Assembly: GCA_002049455.2 (NCBI GenBank)
Contig: KV919033.1
Span: forward strand, 1-38,415
Length of the DNA stretch: 38,415 nucleotides
Direction: 5' to 3'
Source of the DNA: Porphyra umbilicalis
Lineage: Eukaryota; Rhodophyta; Bangiophyceae; Bangiales; Bangiaceae
Shown here: one piece after another, positions 10,571 through 21,342 of the stretch
Numbering within the stretch: position 1 is the first letter of the stretch
Layout of the letters: every line of letters starts with the position of its first letter
Made by a program: the position numbers and the translations under genes
Notes under the pieces: generated by a model
Told to the model about the DNA's origin: nothing
Database searches by the model: none
What the model saw: the letters and a program-made list of their open reading frames with translations, nothing else

Positions 10571-12308
10571 GGGGGAGGGCAATCCACTGGATTGAGCAGT
10601 GTTCGGCTCGAACGAGGCAGCAAACACGCAATACTCTGGATTGGACAGTGCTGGGCTGGCACGAGGTACCATGTGATCCACTGGAATGGTCAGTGTCAGT
10701 CGCGATCTGCCGTGTACACGGCATCCTACGCGACGTCTTCGGGGCTACATCTGTCCGTTGTTGGTTGCTGGGCACGCTGCCATCATGTATCCCTCGTTAG
10801 AAGGACGTTTTCCAGACGCCTGAGATTTCTGCAGCCACCCCCACCCCTGTGCCCTCCGCTCTGCGTCTCGCCTAAACGCCCACCTCCGCCTTGCGCTTAA
10901 CCCCTTGCCTTTGCCACCCCTCCGCTCCAACCCTACGCTCGTCTGGCCAAGTACCCCGTCCACATGTGCTTCCAATTCAGCGACATAGACAACAGCAGCC
11001 CGCGGAAGCACCACCTGGTTCCAGGTGGCGGCCGGGGGGTCACGCCGGCAGCCCACGAGGACCGGTCGGCAGCCAGTCGTAGTTGGCCTTCGCCGTAACC
11101 GGAGTGGTACAGCGACTGCCTCTGCAGTGGCGCCTGAAACTCGCAGCGGTGGTCAAAGGAAACAGCGCGCGTTGTGAGCGGCGGCTGCCGGCTGGGGGGG
11201 CGTTTCAGTGGGAGCGGCCAACAGCAGCGACATTGTACAAAACAGCTGCACAACTCTTCTTGTTCCTATTGCTAGTATAAAGCGAGCGGTGGGAGCCGGT
11301 GGCCTCGGAAACAGATAGCAGGTTGGGATGCCAAGGATGGGAAAGTGCATGATGCCAAGAATGGGAAAGTGCATGGGAGTAGCCAGCATCGTGGGCGCGG
11401 CGGAACTCTAGAGAGCGGCGCCCGAGACATGAACGAGACATCAAAGAGCCGCGCCATGTTTCAGCTGCAGAGTTCTGTCGCATGTGCTTCGTGGTGGTCG
11501 CTCCTGCATGATTAGCGGCCGCCATGTTTTGAAAGATGCTGCCACAGGAACCTGCGGCCATCCGCGGGAACGGCCGCGCCCCCAGTGCGCTTCTTTGAAA
11601 GGCGTCGGACGGTGCCACCAGAGGCCCCTCCACGCGCTTTCTGGCGACAGGGCACTTGGGGATGGGGTGCGGGGTGGGTGCGTGAGAAGGTGGGGGTGTG
11701 AGGCGACACCAGCCGAGAAGGCCAGCGGCTATACAAGAGCAACTGTACAGTTCCTCCGACACGACTGCGGCGGCCGAATGGGGGAGGACTGGGAAGAGCC
11801 GCAGCGCCTACCAGCAGGAAGCTATGGCGGCGTCCCTAGAGGCAGGGGGCGACACCAAGACGCCGAAGGAGGACAGCTTCGCTGTGGATGCGCACGTGCC
11901 GCGCTCTCGCCGTCACGCCCTACCCTCACAAACAATACATCTCATGTAAGTCTGGATATCATGCAAGTACGTTGTATTTTATTTTATCAAATACATGGAC
12001 GATTGGGCCCCTCCGAGAAGGGGCCCACCCCCTCTCATGAGCTGGAATCAAGCGTGGGACCGCGTGCGATTGAGGTGGAATCCACCCCGATTCCACTCCC
12101 TAGCCCCGATCTTGACGACGGTCCCTCATCCACGGGCCAAAATCGCATCCCAACTCGCAACGCGACTCGTTGTGTTGTGACTAGTTGTGACAAACCAGCA
12201 TTACCGAATTAGTCCCTGGACTGACAAACTGAGTTGTTGATCTCTTGGTCCTACGCTGCTGTTGCTGACGTGCGCCTGGGTGCCTCCCCCTCCCGCCCCC
12301 ACGTGCAG
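10571..12308. other. Intergenic region with short repeats, no gene recognised
   Basis: Between 10580 and 10700 a motif of the type atccactggattg...cagtg occurs three times (about 10580, 10630 and 10676), each followed by similar sequence. At 11327-11374 a 24-bp unit (gatgccaag, r, atgggaaagtgcat) is tandemly duplicated. At 12005-12026 GGGCCCCT and AGGGGCCC form a hairpin. A GTACGT splice-donor-like site lies near 11965, upstream of the acceptor at 12306-12308, but the sequence before it does not look like a transporter exon. Confidence 0.45.
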
Positions 12309-12913
12309 TACTCACCGGCAAGCTGTGTCCCCCCGGCATGGAAGCGACCGTGTATGCGCTGTTGGCCGGCTTTCAAAACTTTGGCAGCGCGGTCTCGTCG
12401 AGCATGGGCACCCTCGCCATTGACTTGACGGGCATCAGGACGCCCAAGGACGCGCCCTGCAACTTTGACGACCTCATCTGGCTGGTGGTCACCAGCCACG
12501 TCATCCTGCCGCTGCTGACCCTCCCGCTGACGTTTGTGCTCATCCCCAACGCGCGGATGACCGACGATCTGCTCGGCGACTTGGGCACCCCCGCCGTTGG
12601 GGAGGGAGAGGACACGGGCGGCGACAGGGACCCGGGGGAGGGCTTGGACTGGGGCGGCGCCGACGCGGTGTGTGCCACGTCTGCGCGCGCGGCGGGCTCC
12701 CCTGTGGCCATTAACCAAGACTACAATGGGGGACACGACGGGGGCCATGGGGGAGGCTCTGTGCGAGCCGCATCCCGCTCCTGTTCTCGTACATGTGTTG
12801 TGTGCTTTTTTTTGCCATCCGGTCCACCGTGCTTTCCACCCTGTTCAACTTTCCTTGCAATGGCGCACCTCCAACCTGTTCGGTTCTCCTGGGTGGCACT
12901 CCAGAGGCTGTAG
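12309..12913 (+). pseudogene. Orphan 3' exon of a folate-biopterin (BT1-type) transporter
   Basis: After an acceptor-like cag (12306-12308) the frame reads LTGKLCPPGMEATVYALLAG, then a membrane-compatible FQNFGSAVSSSMG segment. Next come NFDDLIWLVVTSH and a second hydrophobic helix ending VLIPNARM. This matches the C-terminal region of the BT1/folate-biopterin transporter family, which has PxGxEAT...ALLxxxxNxG followed by the last helices. Such transporters are major-facilitator-like carriers with about twelve helices. The upstream ten or so helices are not visible on either strand in the preceding kilobases. The frame continues after the last helix through a Gly/Asp-rich tail to a stop at 12911-12913. 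It is either the end of a gene with a distant upstream exon or a captured fragment. The family assignment is fairly sure; functionality is doubtful. Confidence 0.6.
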
Positions 12914-14340
12914 TGAAACACCCACAGTATGGAGACCATGTACGCCCCGGCTGGGCCGGCACTGCCGACTTCTCCAAATAATGTGCCGCGTTCCATCCCC
13001 TCCCCATTCTTGGTCGACGCCGGTTGGACTTCCGTGGGTGCGGCAACGCCTGGTGCCCAGCACGCGACAGGCACCAGCAGGCTGCCACATGCACAACCAG
13101 TGTACCATCAGTCCCCGCAGAGGCCACATCGCTGCCCATACTGCACACCCCCCCCCCTACGGAGGTGCCTAGACGGGTCCTGGGTGCGCGGCGCCAACGG
13201 CCGGGACGCCCCCCCCCCAATACGCGCGTACGCCGCGGCACCCGTGGGGCGATTGCCGCCGCGACGGGGGGCACAAGGCGCGCCGCCCCTCCCCGTCGCG
13301 CATCGCCGTACGAAGGGGCACCGCCGCTGCCACGCCCGAGCGCGTCCGCGGGTGCGTCCAAACTGTCGGGCGCACGGCCGCGCCCGTGGCGGCCGGGCGA
13401 CGGGGGTGGGGCGTGCGGGACCGTCTGGGGGTGTTGCGGGGCCACAGCTCTGCCGCGCCACGGCCGAGAATGCGAGCGGGTGTGCGTTGTGGGCCGACCG
13501 CAGACCCGATTGCTGTGTCAAGCGCAGACCCGATTGCTGTGTCAAGCGGCCCCCCGCCCGCTCCGTTGCGGGAGGTCAGTCAGACAACGCGCCGCGGCCG
13601 CGGCCAGTGGAGGTAAGAGGCGGCACAACCGCCCATGTGCAGGCTCCTCACACTGTTGAGGTGCGGGGTGCTCCGTCGTCTCTTCTCGTCGATGGAACCA
13701 CGTGTGCCAACAACGTCGGTGAGCCGTCACGCAGAGCCTGCCGACGCAGCCAAGTGGGGGTGCCATCACCTTTCTTCCCCCCTCCAGACGGCGCCCGCGT
13801 CCACTGCGCTCACGCCATGATCCCACACACTGCCGGTGCAAGCTGACCACCAATCCCCAAGCTCAGTGCTGGAACGACTGACCACGATGGCGGCACGATG
13901 CAGGGGCCCCGCCGAGCCGTCGCGGCCGCGCCGCACGCCCTGACAAAGAGGCGGGGGGCGTGACGCAGCGCAACCACGACGGTGCCGGCGCGACGGGATG
14001 GCCGCAGACACGGCCGTGACGGCGGCGACCGCGGCGGCGTCGCGCCAGTCCCAGATGGGGAAAGGAGCACACATCCCTACTCAGGGCGGCCGCCCACCGC
14101 CGCCGTGGGCGTCGTCTACGACGTTGTGGTCACAGCGGCTGCCGCGTGGCATCCCGCCCCCACGGCGCGCACTGACCGCGGCCGATCCCCCACCGCGGCG
14201 CGCAAGGGACTGGGAAACGGCAGCTTGGCCTGCGCGGCAACCCCCCAACGCACCGCGAAACCGGTTGGCACGAGCGCTGGGAGTCACGTCTGCAACACAG
14301 AGACTTGGCTGGCACCCACCCATCCAAGGTTGAAATTCTA
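12914..14340. other. GC-rich low-complexity stretch, no gene recognised
   Basis: ORFs on both strands overlap each other and lack conserved blocks. At 13500-13547 the 24-bp unit gcagacccgattgctgtgtc+aagc is perfectly duplicated in tandem. Nothing else is supported. Confidence 0.5.
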
Positions 14341-15478
14341 GGTTGACATGCGTAAGGTTAAGAAAATATATGAACTAGATGCGGAATCAAATCATTCTGG
14401 CATCAATCTCTCTGGATGGCGTGTGGCTGTCCCGAGAAAGCCCCATATCGCCCGTCTGAGGACCTACACACATGCCATGTTCAGAGAACACAGCCATATC
14501 GGCCTGTACGTGTACAATACGTGTGCGTTGAGTGCGCTGAGAAAGCATGAAACCGTCCATCGCAGTCGACGTTACCTAAAGGACTCTTTACCACGGGCCG
14601 CAAGCTGGCCACACTATGGCAGTCGCTGCCACTCAATTGTACGAACTTCGGTAGGCAGTATTTATTCGACTGGGAATTCTATCACGGATTGATTCTGATG
14701 TCTGAACTTTTGTTTCCTATGTCGAATCATCTGAAAAGTTTAAATGGTATTTTCACCAATGATATTGATTTGGAAATGTGACGAAGACTGAGTGTAGTGC
14801 ATATTGAGTATGGCAACGAAAACCCCGACAGCTGCTTCCAACGTACCAGCGGCACGGATGGCGCCGTGAGAGCCGGCCCGGCTGCCACCACTGCTGTGGA
14901 GGTGGCCAGCGACGGCCCTGGGCCCCCCACGCCGTGGCGGCTGGTCACCGCCGCCTCTCGATCGGCGGGTCTGGCCGCCCCCACCCGCACCCGAGCGGGG
15001 CGAGCGCCGTTTGGGGGCGCCTCGCGGCCACGGCGGGTCGTGGGTGTGACTCGCCGCAACCCCCCGCCGCAGTGTGCTGTGCACCGCCAAAACCACCAAC
15101 CCCGCGACGGACGGCGTCGGCAGCCGCCGTGGCCGGCCGCCCGTGGTCGCACGTCGCCACCACTGGGCGCGGCAGATTGGTGTTTTCGAGTGTCGGGTGG
15201 GGGGGGCGTTGGAGGTCTGGCAGGGGCCCGGACCGTGCCCTGCCGGGGCTCCTCTGCTTGCCGCCCATCCCCGTTGCGCCAACGGCGGCAGGGCGGCGCT
15301 TTGCTGGGCAGTGCCTGGCAGGCGCGTAGGCGCCGGTCCCCCGCACCTGCAGGCGGGGCGGCCAAAACGGGTCGGCGGGGCCGCGCGCGCCCTCAGGGCA
15401 CACACGACCCGCTGGCCGCCGCGCCCGCGCCACCGGTGCGCACGTCGGCCCCACCACCCGCCACACGCGTCTTTTGCA

Positions 15479-15515
<37 letters not shown>

Positions 15516-15967
15516 GTTCGGCTGTGGCGTGGCCGCCGCCGCTCCCGCTGCTCGCGTCGGCGTGGCCGACGAACAGGCACGCGCGTTGGCGCCGCACCGG
15601 GCGTCTGCCACCGCACGCGCGCCCTGCGGCGCGGCTGGCGTCGGCGCTTTGGCCCCGTTTGGGCGGCGCTGGGAGCGGGGCACTGCCGCCATAACTGCTC
15701 GCCGGTCTCGTACCTGCCCGCGTGCCGCCCGGGCGCCCGCGCTGCCGGCCGGCCGGCCGACGCCCACGCCTTTGCCGCCCGCGCCGTCGTCCTCATCGGC
15801 GGGGCTTTCCCACCGCCCGAAACGGCGCCGTGACGGGCGTCGTCGTTTTGTGGCCCCCACCTTGTCTCCCTCTACGCTTCCATTCTTGGCTGGCGTCGGC
15901 GGTGACGTCGGCGGTGGTGCGGTGATCGTACGGGACGGGCCGCGACCGGGGCCGGGTGAGCGCGACG
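14341..15967. other. AT-richer island followed by GC-rich low-complexity sequence
   Basis: From 14341 to about 14830 base composition drops to near-balanced GC. A short ORF (14348-14692) starts with MRKVKKIYELDAES but has no recognised motif. From about 14830 GC is very high again and several frames stay open on both strands. A run of 32 C occupies 15482-15513. No gene can be defended before 15968. Confidence 0.5.
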
Positions 15968-17926
15968 ATGGCGGCGCCGCCCGCCCCCCCACCCCCCGTC
16001 CCGCTGCCCCCGCTGTGGCGGCGCTCTGCCCGCCTCCCCATCCCGATCCTCCGCCGCACCGCCCCGCTGCCGCCGCTGTCGCCAACCTCCCCAGACGCAG
16101 ACGGTGGTGGTGGGGGCGGCGGAGGGGGGCCACCACGCCGGTGGCGCCGCCGCCGCCGGTCGGGCGGCGGCGGGAATGGGGGCGGGGGGGCCCCCTTTGG
16201 TGGCCGCGACGGGGACCCGCTCGCGGCGGGTGACGCTGCGGGCGCTGCCGGTGGTGGGGGGCGAGGACGGGCGGACGCTGCGGTCGGCCGCGGCGGCGGC
16301 GGGTGGGGTGTCGGCGGGCGCCTCGGCGGCGGCGGCGGCGGCGGCGGTCGTGGCGGCGACGGCATTGGCGGCTGGGTCGGGGCCGGCTGGGGCGGTGCCG
16401 GCATTGCCGCCGACGCGGCGCTGTTTGGCACCCAAGGACTCCTCAGCGGCCGCGCGCCGCCCTTTGTGTTGCCCGACTTTGGGTTGGTCGAGTGGGCGGG
16501 CGTGCGGGGGGATGAGGAGAGCGGCGACGACCTCAGCGGCGGCGACGGCGGCGGCGCCGTGGGGGGGCAGGGGAGGGGCGTGCCGTCGACGCCCGCGGCC
16601 GCGGCTGGGGCGGGGACCGCCCCCGTGGTGGCCGCCGGCCGGGGGCGGGGGGGTGGCCACCCGTGGGGGGAGGCGCGTGGGCATCTGGCAACGCAGAAGG
16701 TCGTGGCGCAGGGGGAGGGTGGGGGGGAGGGGAGGGGGGGGGGGACCCGGCCCCGCGCTCCGTGTCGTCGCCCCTGCCCGTTGAGGGCGGCGGCAGTGGT
16801 TTGGGTGTGTCGCTGGCCGCCACGTCGGGTTGCCGGCAACAGCCAGAGGCGGGCGACGGCGGCGACAGTGGGGGTGGTCGGGCCGACGGGGGTGTCACGG
16901 ATGCCGGCACTGCTGCCGATGCCAACGGCGGCGGGGTGATCACCCGCCGTCTACTCGGCGGGGGTCTCCCCCCCCCCCCCCCCCCCGGTGCGGACATGTG
17001 GGTGGTGGTTGGCAACGCGCTGCGCGCGGAAGCCATGTCGACCTATGCCCTCCTCCTGTCGGTGCAACGGCGCTGGTGCCGCCTCACGGGCGCCGACCTG
17101 CGCGCGGTCGTCACGTTTTGGGCGACGACGCACCACTTTATCGAAGTGTCCCTCATCGTCGAGCGGGCGGTGCTCGTGCCCGCCCTCCTCGCGTCCGCCA
17201 CCGCCACGGCCGCCGCCGCCGGGCGCCCCCCGCCCGCTGACCTCGAGCACTACGCAACCGTCACGGGCCCCGCGTCGCGCGCGCGCCTCGGCGCCGCCCT
17301 CGAGGCGATTGCGGCGCTGCTGTCCCCCCCCCCCGCCCCCCCTCGGTGCTGCTGCACGCCCTCTACGCGGCGCTGCTCTCGCTGCTGCCCGCCCTCCTCG
17401 CGCACTGTGCGGACTTGCACGGTGCGGCGACGCCGCACGCGCCGGCCGTTGCCGACCACGCGGCGGTGGCGGCGGCCTACGCGGCGCGGCCGCGCCCGCG
17501 CGAGTCGCTCGCCCTCCTCGGCCGCGGCTTTGCCGCCGAGTCGGACCGCGCGCAGTGGGCGGTGGGGGCGCTCGGCGGCGCCCGCGCGGCGGCGCTCGGC
17601 GGCTGGATGGGCGCCGTTGAGGCCAACCACGGGGCGATTGTGGTTGATGCGCAGCGGCGCCTGCGGGGGACGCCCGCCGGCAGCGCCGTGGGGGGGGCGG
17701 GGGGGGGGGGCAAAGCCCCGCCGGGGGGGGGCGACGGAGGGGCCGCCGGGGGGGCGGGGGGGGGGGGGGGGGGATTGGCAGCCGCGGCTTGCGCGCGCTC
17801 GTCGAGGGCCTCGGGCTGGGGGGGGGGGCGCTGCGGCGCTCCACGATTGGCGGCAGCCGCTTTGGCCGCCGCTTTGGCCGCCGGAGGCGGGGGCGGCCGT
17901 GGACGGACGCTGCGTCGGAGGAGTGA
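15968..17926 (+). CDS. Unrecognised helical protein, possibly hemerythrin-like
   Basis: An ATG at 15968 opens MAAPPAPPPPVPLPPLW and a Pro/Gly-rich N-terminus with islands of order (TQGLLSGRAPPFVLPDFG). After G/C runs the frame changes, and around 16987-17320 it reads ALRAEAMSTYALLLSVQRRW and VTFWATTHHFIEVSLIVER, then VLVPALL. Past a C run at about 17327-17342 another frame continues VLLHALYAALLSLLPALL. A glycine tract (G18, 17756-17773) leads to a basic C-terminus (RRFGRRFGRRRRGRP-like) and TGA at 17924-17926. The helix pattern with HH...E...ER and a downstream L..H helix resembles hemerythrin HHE bundles, but several expected metal ligands are missing, so this is only a suggestion. Frame changes at homopolymers mean the exact protein cannot be stated. 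Confidence 0.45.
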
Positions 17927-19193
17927 GGGTGGGGGGGGGGGGGGGGGGGGGGTGGAGGGCGGCGGCGCCGGTTGCTTTTCTCTTTCTTGTTGGCTCTCCC
18001 GCCACCGTCATGGGGGGGGTGGGGGCTCGGGCGGCGGCAGCCCGCTGTCGGCCGGCCGCCGCGGCCGCCGTGCGTGTGCGGCGTGCCGTGGCGGCGCGCG
18101 GTGGCGGCGGGGTGGCCGGCGGCGGGTGGCCGGCGGCGACCGTCGGGAGTGGCCGCGGCCGCCGGCCGCCGGCCCGTCTCCGTCCCGCCGCACGGACGCG
18201 CCGGCGGTGGCGGCGTGGCGGCGTGGCGTGCGCGTCTCCATCGTCAACGGACCCGCCCGCCGCCGCCGCCGCCGCCGCCCCTCGTGGCACGTGCCGCCGC
18301 TCCCGCGGTCGCGGCCGGCTCGTGGCGGCGGCGGCGGCGGCGGTCGTGGCGGGTGCGCGCTGCGTCGCGCTCCGCTCCCCCTCGCCCCCCACCTCCTCAC
18401 GCGTCGGGGGTGCCACCCCCGCGGGGCTCCGTCGGTGTGGCGGGCGGCACACCCGCCCGTATCGACGAGCCGCCCTGCCCCGCCGCCCGCCGGCTGGCGC
18501 GCGCGCTCGTCAGACGCCGTGCGGCACGGGCGGGGCGGACGGGGACGGCCCGCGCCGGCGGGGGGGGTGCGTCGGGCGGCGCGTCGTCGGCGTCCCCGCC
18601 CGCCGGCGTTGTTGCACACGCGGCGCTGCCGGCGCGTAGGGCTGGGAGCGCGCGGTTGGGCGTGGGGCGGGTGTGCCCTTTTTTTTTTTTTTTTTTTGCT
18701 CGGTGCGGGGGGTGCGCGCCGCGGCGGCCGCGCCGCCGGCAGCGCCCCGTGCGACGCGCGTCGGGATGGCGAGCGCCCTGTCCTGCGGGCACCCGCGTCT
18801 TGCGCAACTGGAACATATGCCAAGCGAGCTGCAACGAATTGTGGTTGTATGACTGGCTATGATTTCACCCATTTCGTGCATGGAGCCAAGCAAAGTCCCC
18901 TCTCGGACGCAAAAAAAGCACGTCGTCACACTGGAAACGGCCGTGTGGCCTGCATTGTTTTCTTTTTTGGAGAGGTCTCTCTGTCTTGCGTCACGACCGA
19001 CGCTGCGACACTCGGCTCTTGGCACGACGCTGCGACACTCGGCTCTTGGCACGACGTTGCTCGTGCCGCCGCCCGTCGGCGCGCCGCGTTCGCGACGACC
19101 CCGCGGCGCGCCGCCCGCCCCGCTCCGTCCGCGTCCCCCCCACCGCGGCGCCCCCCCCCCCCCCCCGCCCACGCACCGGCGGCGGGCGTCGGC
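17927..19193. other. Intergenic region upstream of PRL1
   Basis: G22 (17931-17952) directly follows the stop codon of the preceding gene, and a T19 run lies at 18679-18697. GC stays very high to about 18780, then falls around 18790-18980. C16 (19151-19166) is close to the PRL1 start. No conserved coding sequence is seen; open frames are low complexity. Confidence 0.5.
18999..19052. repeat. 27-bp tandem duplication upstream of PRL1
   Basis: Two identical 27-bp units (beginning gacgctgcgacactcggctc) are adjacent, followed by a truncated third start (gacgttgc). They lie about 140-195 bp before the proposed PRL1 start, so they could sit in its promoter or leader. Confidence 0.8.
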
Positions 19194-20869
19194 ATGGCCC
19201 CAGCGGTGGCCCCCCCCCCCCCGCGGCGTCCCCCCCCCCCCCCCCCCCCCCTCCCCCCCCCCCCCCCCCCGCCCCGCGCGTCGCGGCGCTGCTCGCCGCC
19301 AACGCGGCGGGTGCGCGGGCGCTCTACGGCCCGACGGCGGCGGCGGCGGTCGCCCCGCCGCCCCCCACCAACGACGCCCCCGACGCGGCGGGCGGCAGGC
19401 GGGGGCGCGGCGGTAGCAAGCGGCGGCGGGAAGCCGCCGCGCTCGCTTCCCTGCCCCCGCCCGACCCGCGCGCGGCGGCGCTGCGCCTCGCCGTGCGGCG
19501 GGCGGTGGGGGCGTTTGGGGCGGCGCCGCCGCCGGCGGGCGCCCGCCGCGACGGCGATGGCGGGGATGGGGGGGGGGGGGGGGGGGAGGGGCGCCGACGC
19601 CGCCGCCGCCGCCGCCGCTGCAGGGACCGCGGCGGCAGCGGCGCCCGCGACGCCGCTGGCCATCCTACCCGCCGGGGTGGCGCCCCTCCCCCCCTCCGGC
19701 CCCTCCCAAGCGGTGGTCACGACCGGGTCGGCGGCCCCCCCCCTTCCGACGCAGAGGCGGCGCTGCGCCGCCGCCTCGCCGCCCAAAACCGGTCCATTGC
19801 GCGCGCCGTCCGCCGCGGCGGGGCGCCCGCCGAGGGCCTCTCCACGGCGCTCGCGCTCGCCGCCGACCGCCCCGTGTGGCGCCCGCCGTGGCGCGTCTAC
19901 CGGGTGCTGGCGGGCCACCTCGGGTGGGTGCGCGCCGTCGCCGTGGAGCCCGCCAACGAGTGGTTTGCGACCGGCGCCGCCGACCGGACGATCAAGGTGT
20001 GGGACCTCGCGTCGGGGCGCCTAAAGTTGACGCTCACCGGCCACATTGGCGTCGTGCGCGCGGTCGGCGTGTCGGCGCGGCACCCGTACATGTTTTCCGC
20101 GGGCGACGACAAGCAGGTCAAGTGTTGGGATTTGGAGACCAACCAGGTCATCCGCCACTACCACGGGCACCTGTCGGGGGTGTACGCCCTCGGCGTGCAC
20201 CCGACGCTCGACGTGCTCATGACGGGCGGCCGCGACTCGACGGTGCGCGTGTGGGATATGCGCACCAAGGCGCAGGTGCACGCGCTCGGCGCCCACACGG
20301 ACGTGGTCAATGCGATTGCCGTCGCCGCCGACGACCCGCAAATCATCTCCGCGTCGGCCGACGGGACGGTGCGGTTGTGGGACCTCGCCGCCGGCCGCGC
20401 CTACGCGACGCTGACGCACCACAAAAAGGGCGTGCGGGCGGTCGTGCGGCACCCGCGGAGCCGCGCGGCGGCGACCGCGTCGGCCGACGGCATCAAGACG
20501 TGGTCGCTGCCGCGGGGGGGCTTTGCGCGCAACCTCCGCCACGGGGGGCGGGCCGACAACACGGGCGTCCTCGTCAATGCGCTCGCCGCCAATGCAGACG
20601 GGCTGCTCGTGTCGGGGGGGGACGCGGGCGCGGTCACGTTTTGGGATTGGGGGTCGGCGGCGGCGTTTCAGACGGTGCAGACGGCGGCGCAGCCGGGCTC
20701 CCTCGCCGTCGAGGCGGGCGTCTTTGCCGCCGCCTTTGACGTGTCGGGCGCGCGGTTGATTACGGGGGAGGCGGACAAGACGGTCAAGATGTGGAAGGAG
20801 GTGGAGGGGGCGACCGAGGCCGAGTACCCGCTCGACTGGGCGCCGGATTTGAACCCCAAGCGCTACTAG
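19194..20869 (+). CDS. PRL1: PRL1/PLRG1/Prp46 WD40 splicing factor
   Basis: The C-terminal 340 residues match the PRL1/PLRG1/Prp46 family along their whole length: [101 protein letters not shown] and a basic end NPKRY. Seven WD signatures are visible (VWDL, CWDL, VWDM, LWDL, TWSL, FWDW, MWKE), as expected for the propeller. The family protein is a core member of the Prp19/NineTeen complex in the nucleus and acts in spliceosome activation. The N-terminal third is low complexity, and two homopolymers (G19 at 19568-19586 and C9 at about 19725-19733) appear to shift the frame out and back. The ATG at 19194 is the best start but lies among C runs, so it is uncertain. No intron is visible. Confidence 0.9.
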
Positions 20870-21031
20870 GCAGGTGTGACGGGCGGGCGGCGGCGGCCGA
20901 CCGTGGCGGCGGTGGCGGCGGGCGGCGGTAAGAGTGGCGGCGGCTGTGGCGGCGGCGGCGGCGGCGGCAGCGACGGTGGGGGGCAGTAGATTGGCGCCAG
21001 CAGGGGTGTGTACCCCTACCCGGGGCAGACC

Positions 21032-21053
21032 CGGGTCGGGGTACCCCGACCCG
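21032..21053. other. 22-bp perfect palindrome between convergent genes
   Basis: The arms CGGGTCGGGGT and ACCCCGACCCG are exact reverse complements with no spacer. It lies 163 bp after the PRL1 stop and about 290 bp after (on the minus strand) the stop of the coiled-coil gene. A neighbouring accccta/ccggggcagaccc segment adds more partial dyad symmetry. Confidence 0.85.
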
Positions 21054-21342
21054 CGGCGGCGCCTTTGGGTCCCGCGGGGCGCGCTTGGCCTTCCCACCAT
21101 CCAGTCGCAGCAGTTGTGCACGCAGCGGCAGCGGGCAATGCTGTTCTTTTTTCAATGCCATCCCGTGCCGACACACGATGGCGACCATCGGCGCGGCCAC
21201 ACCGGCCGGCGGTGTCACCAACGCAAGGCCCGTGCGACGACCGCCGGCTTCTCCCCCCCCCACCCGGATGCGTTCCCCGACTCACCCCACAAGACGCACC
21301 CTCAGCGCTTGCGTCTGCCACCCACCCCCCCCCCCCCACCCA

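Noticed and set aside
14797..16233. 478-codon plus-strand ORF across the C32 run
   Set aside because: No conserved segment, interrupted by 32 consecutive C, and equally long frames exist on the other strand.
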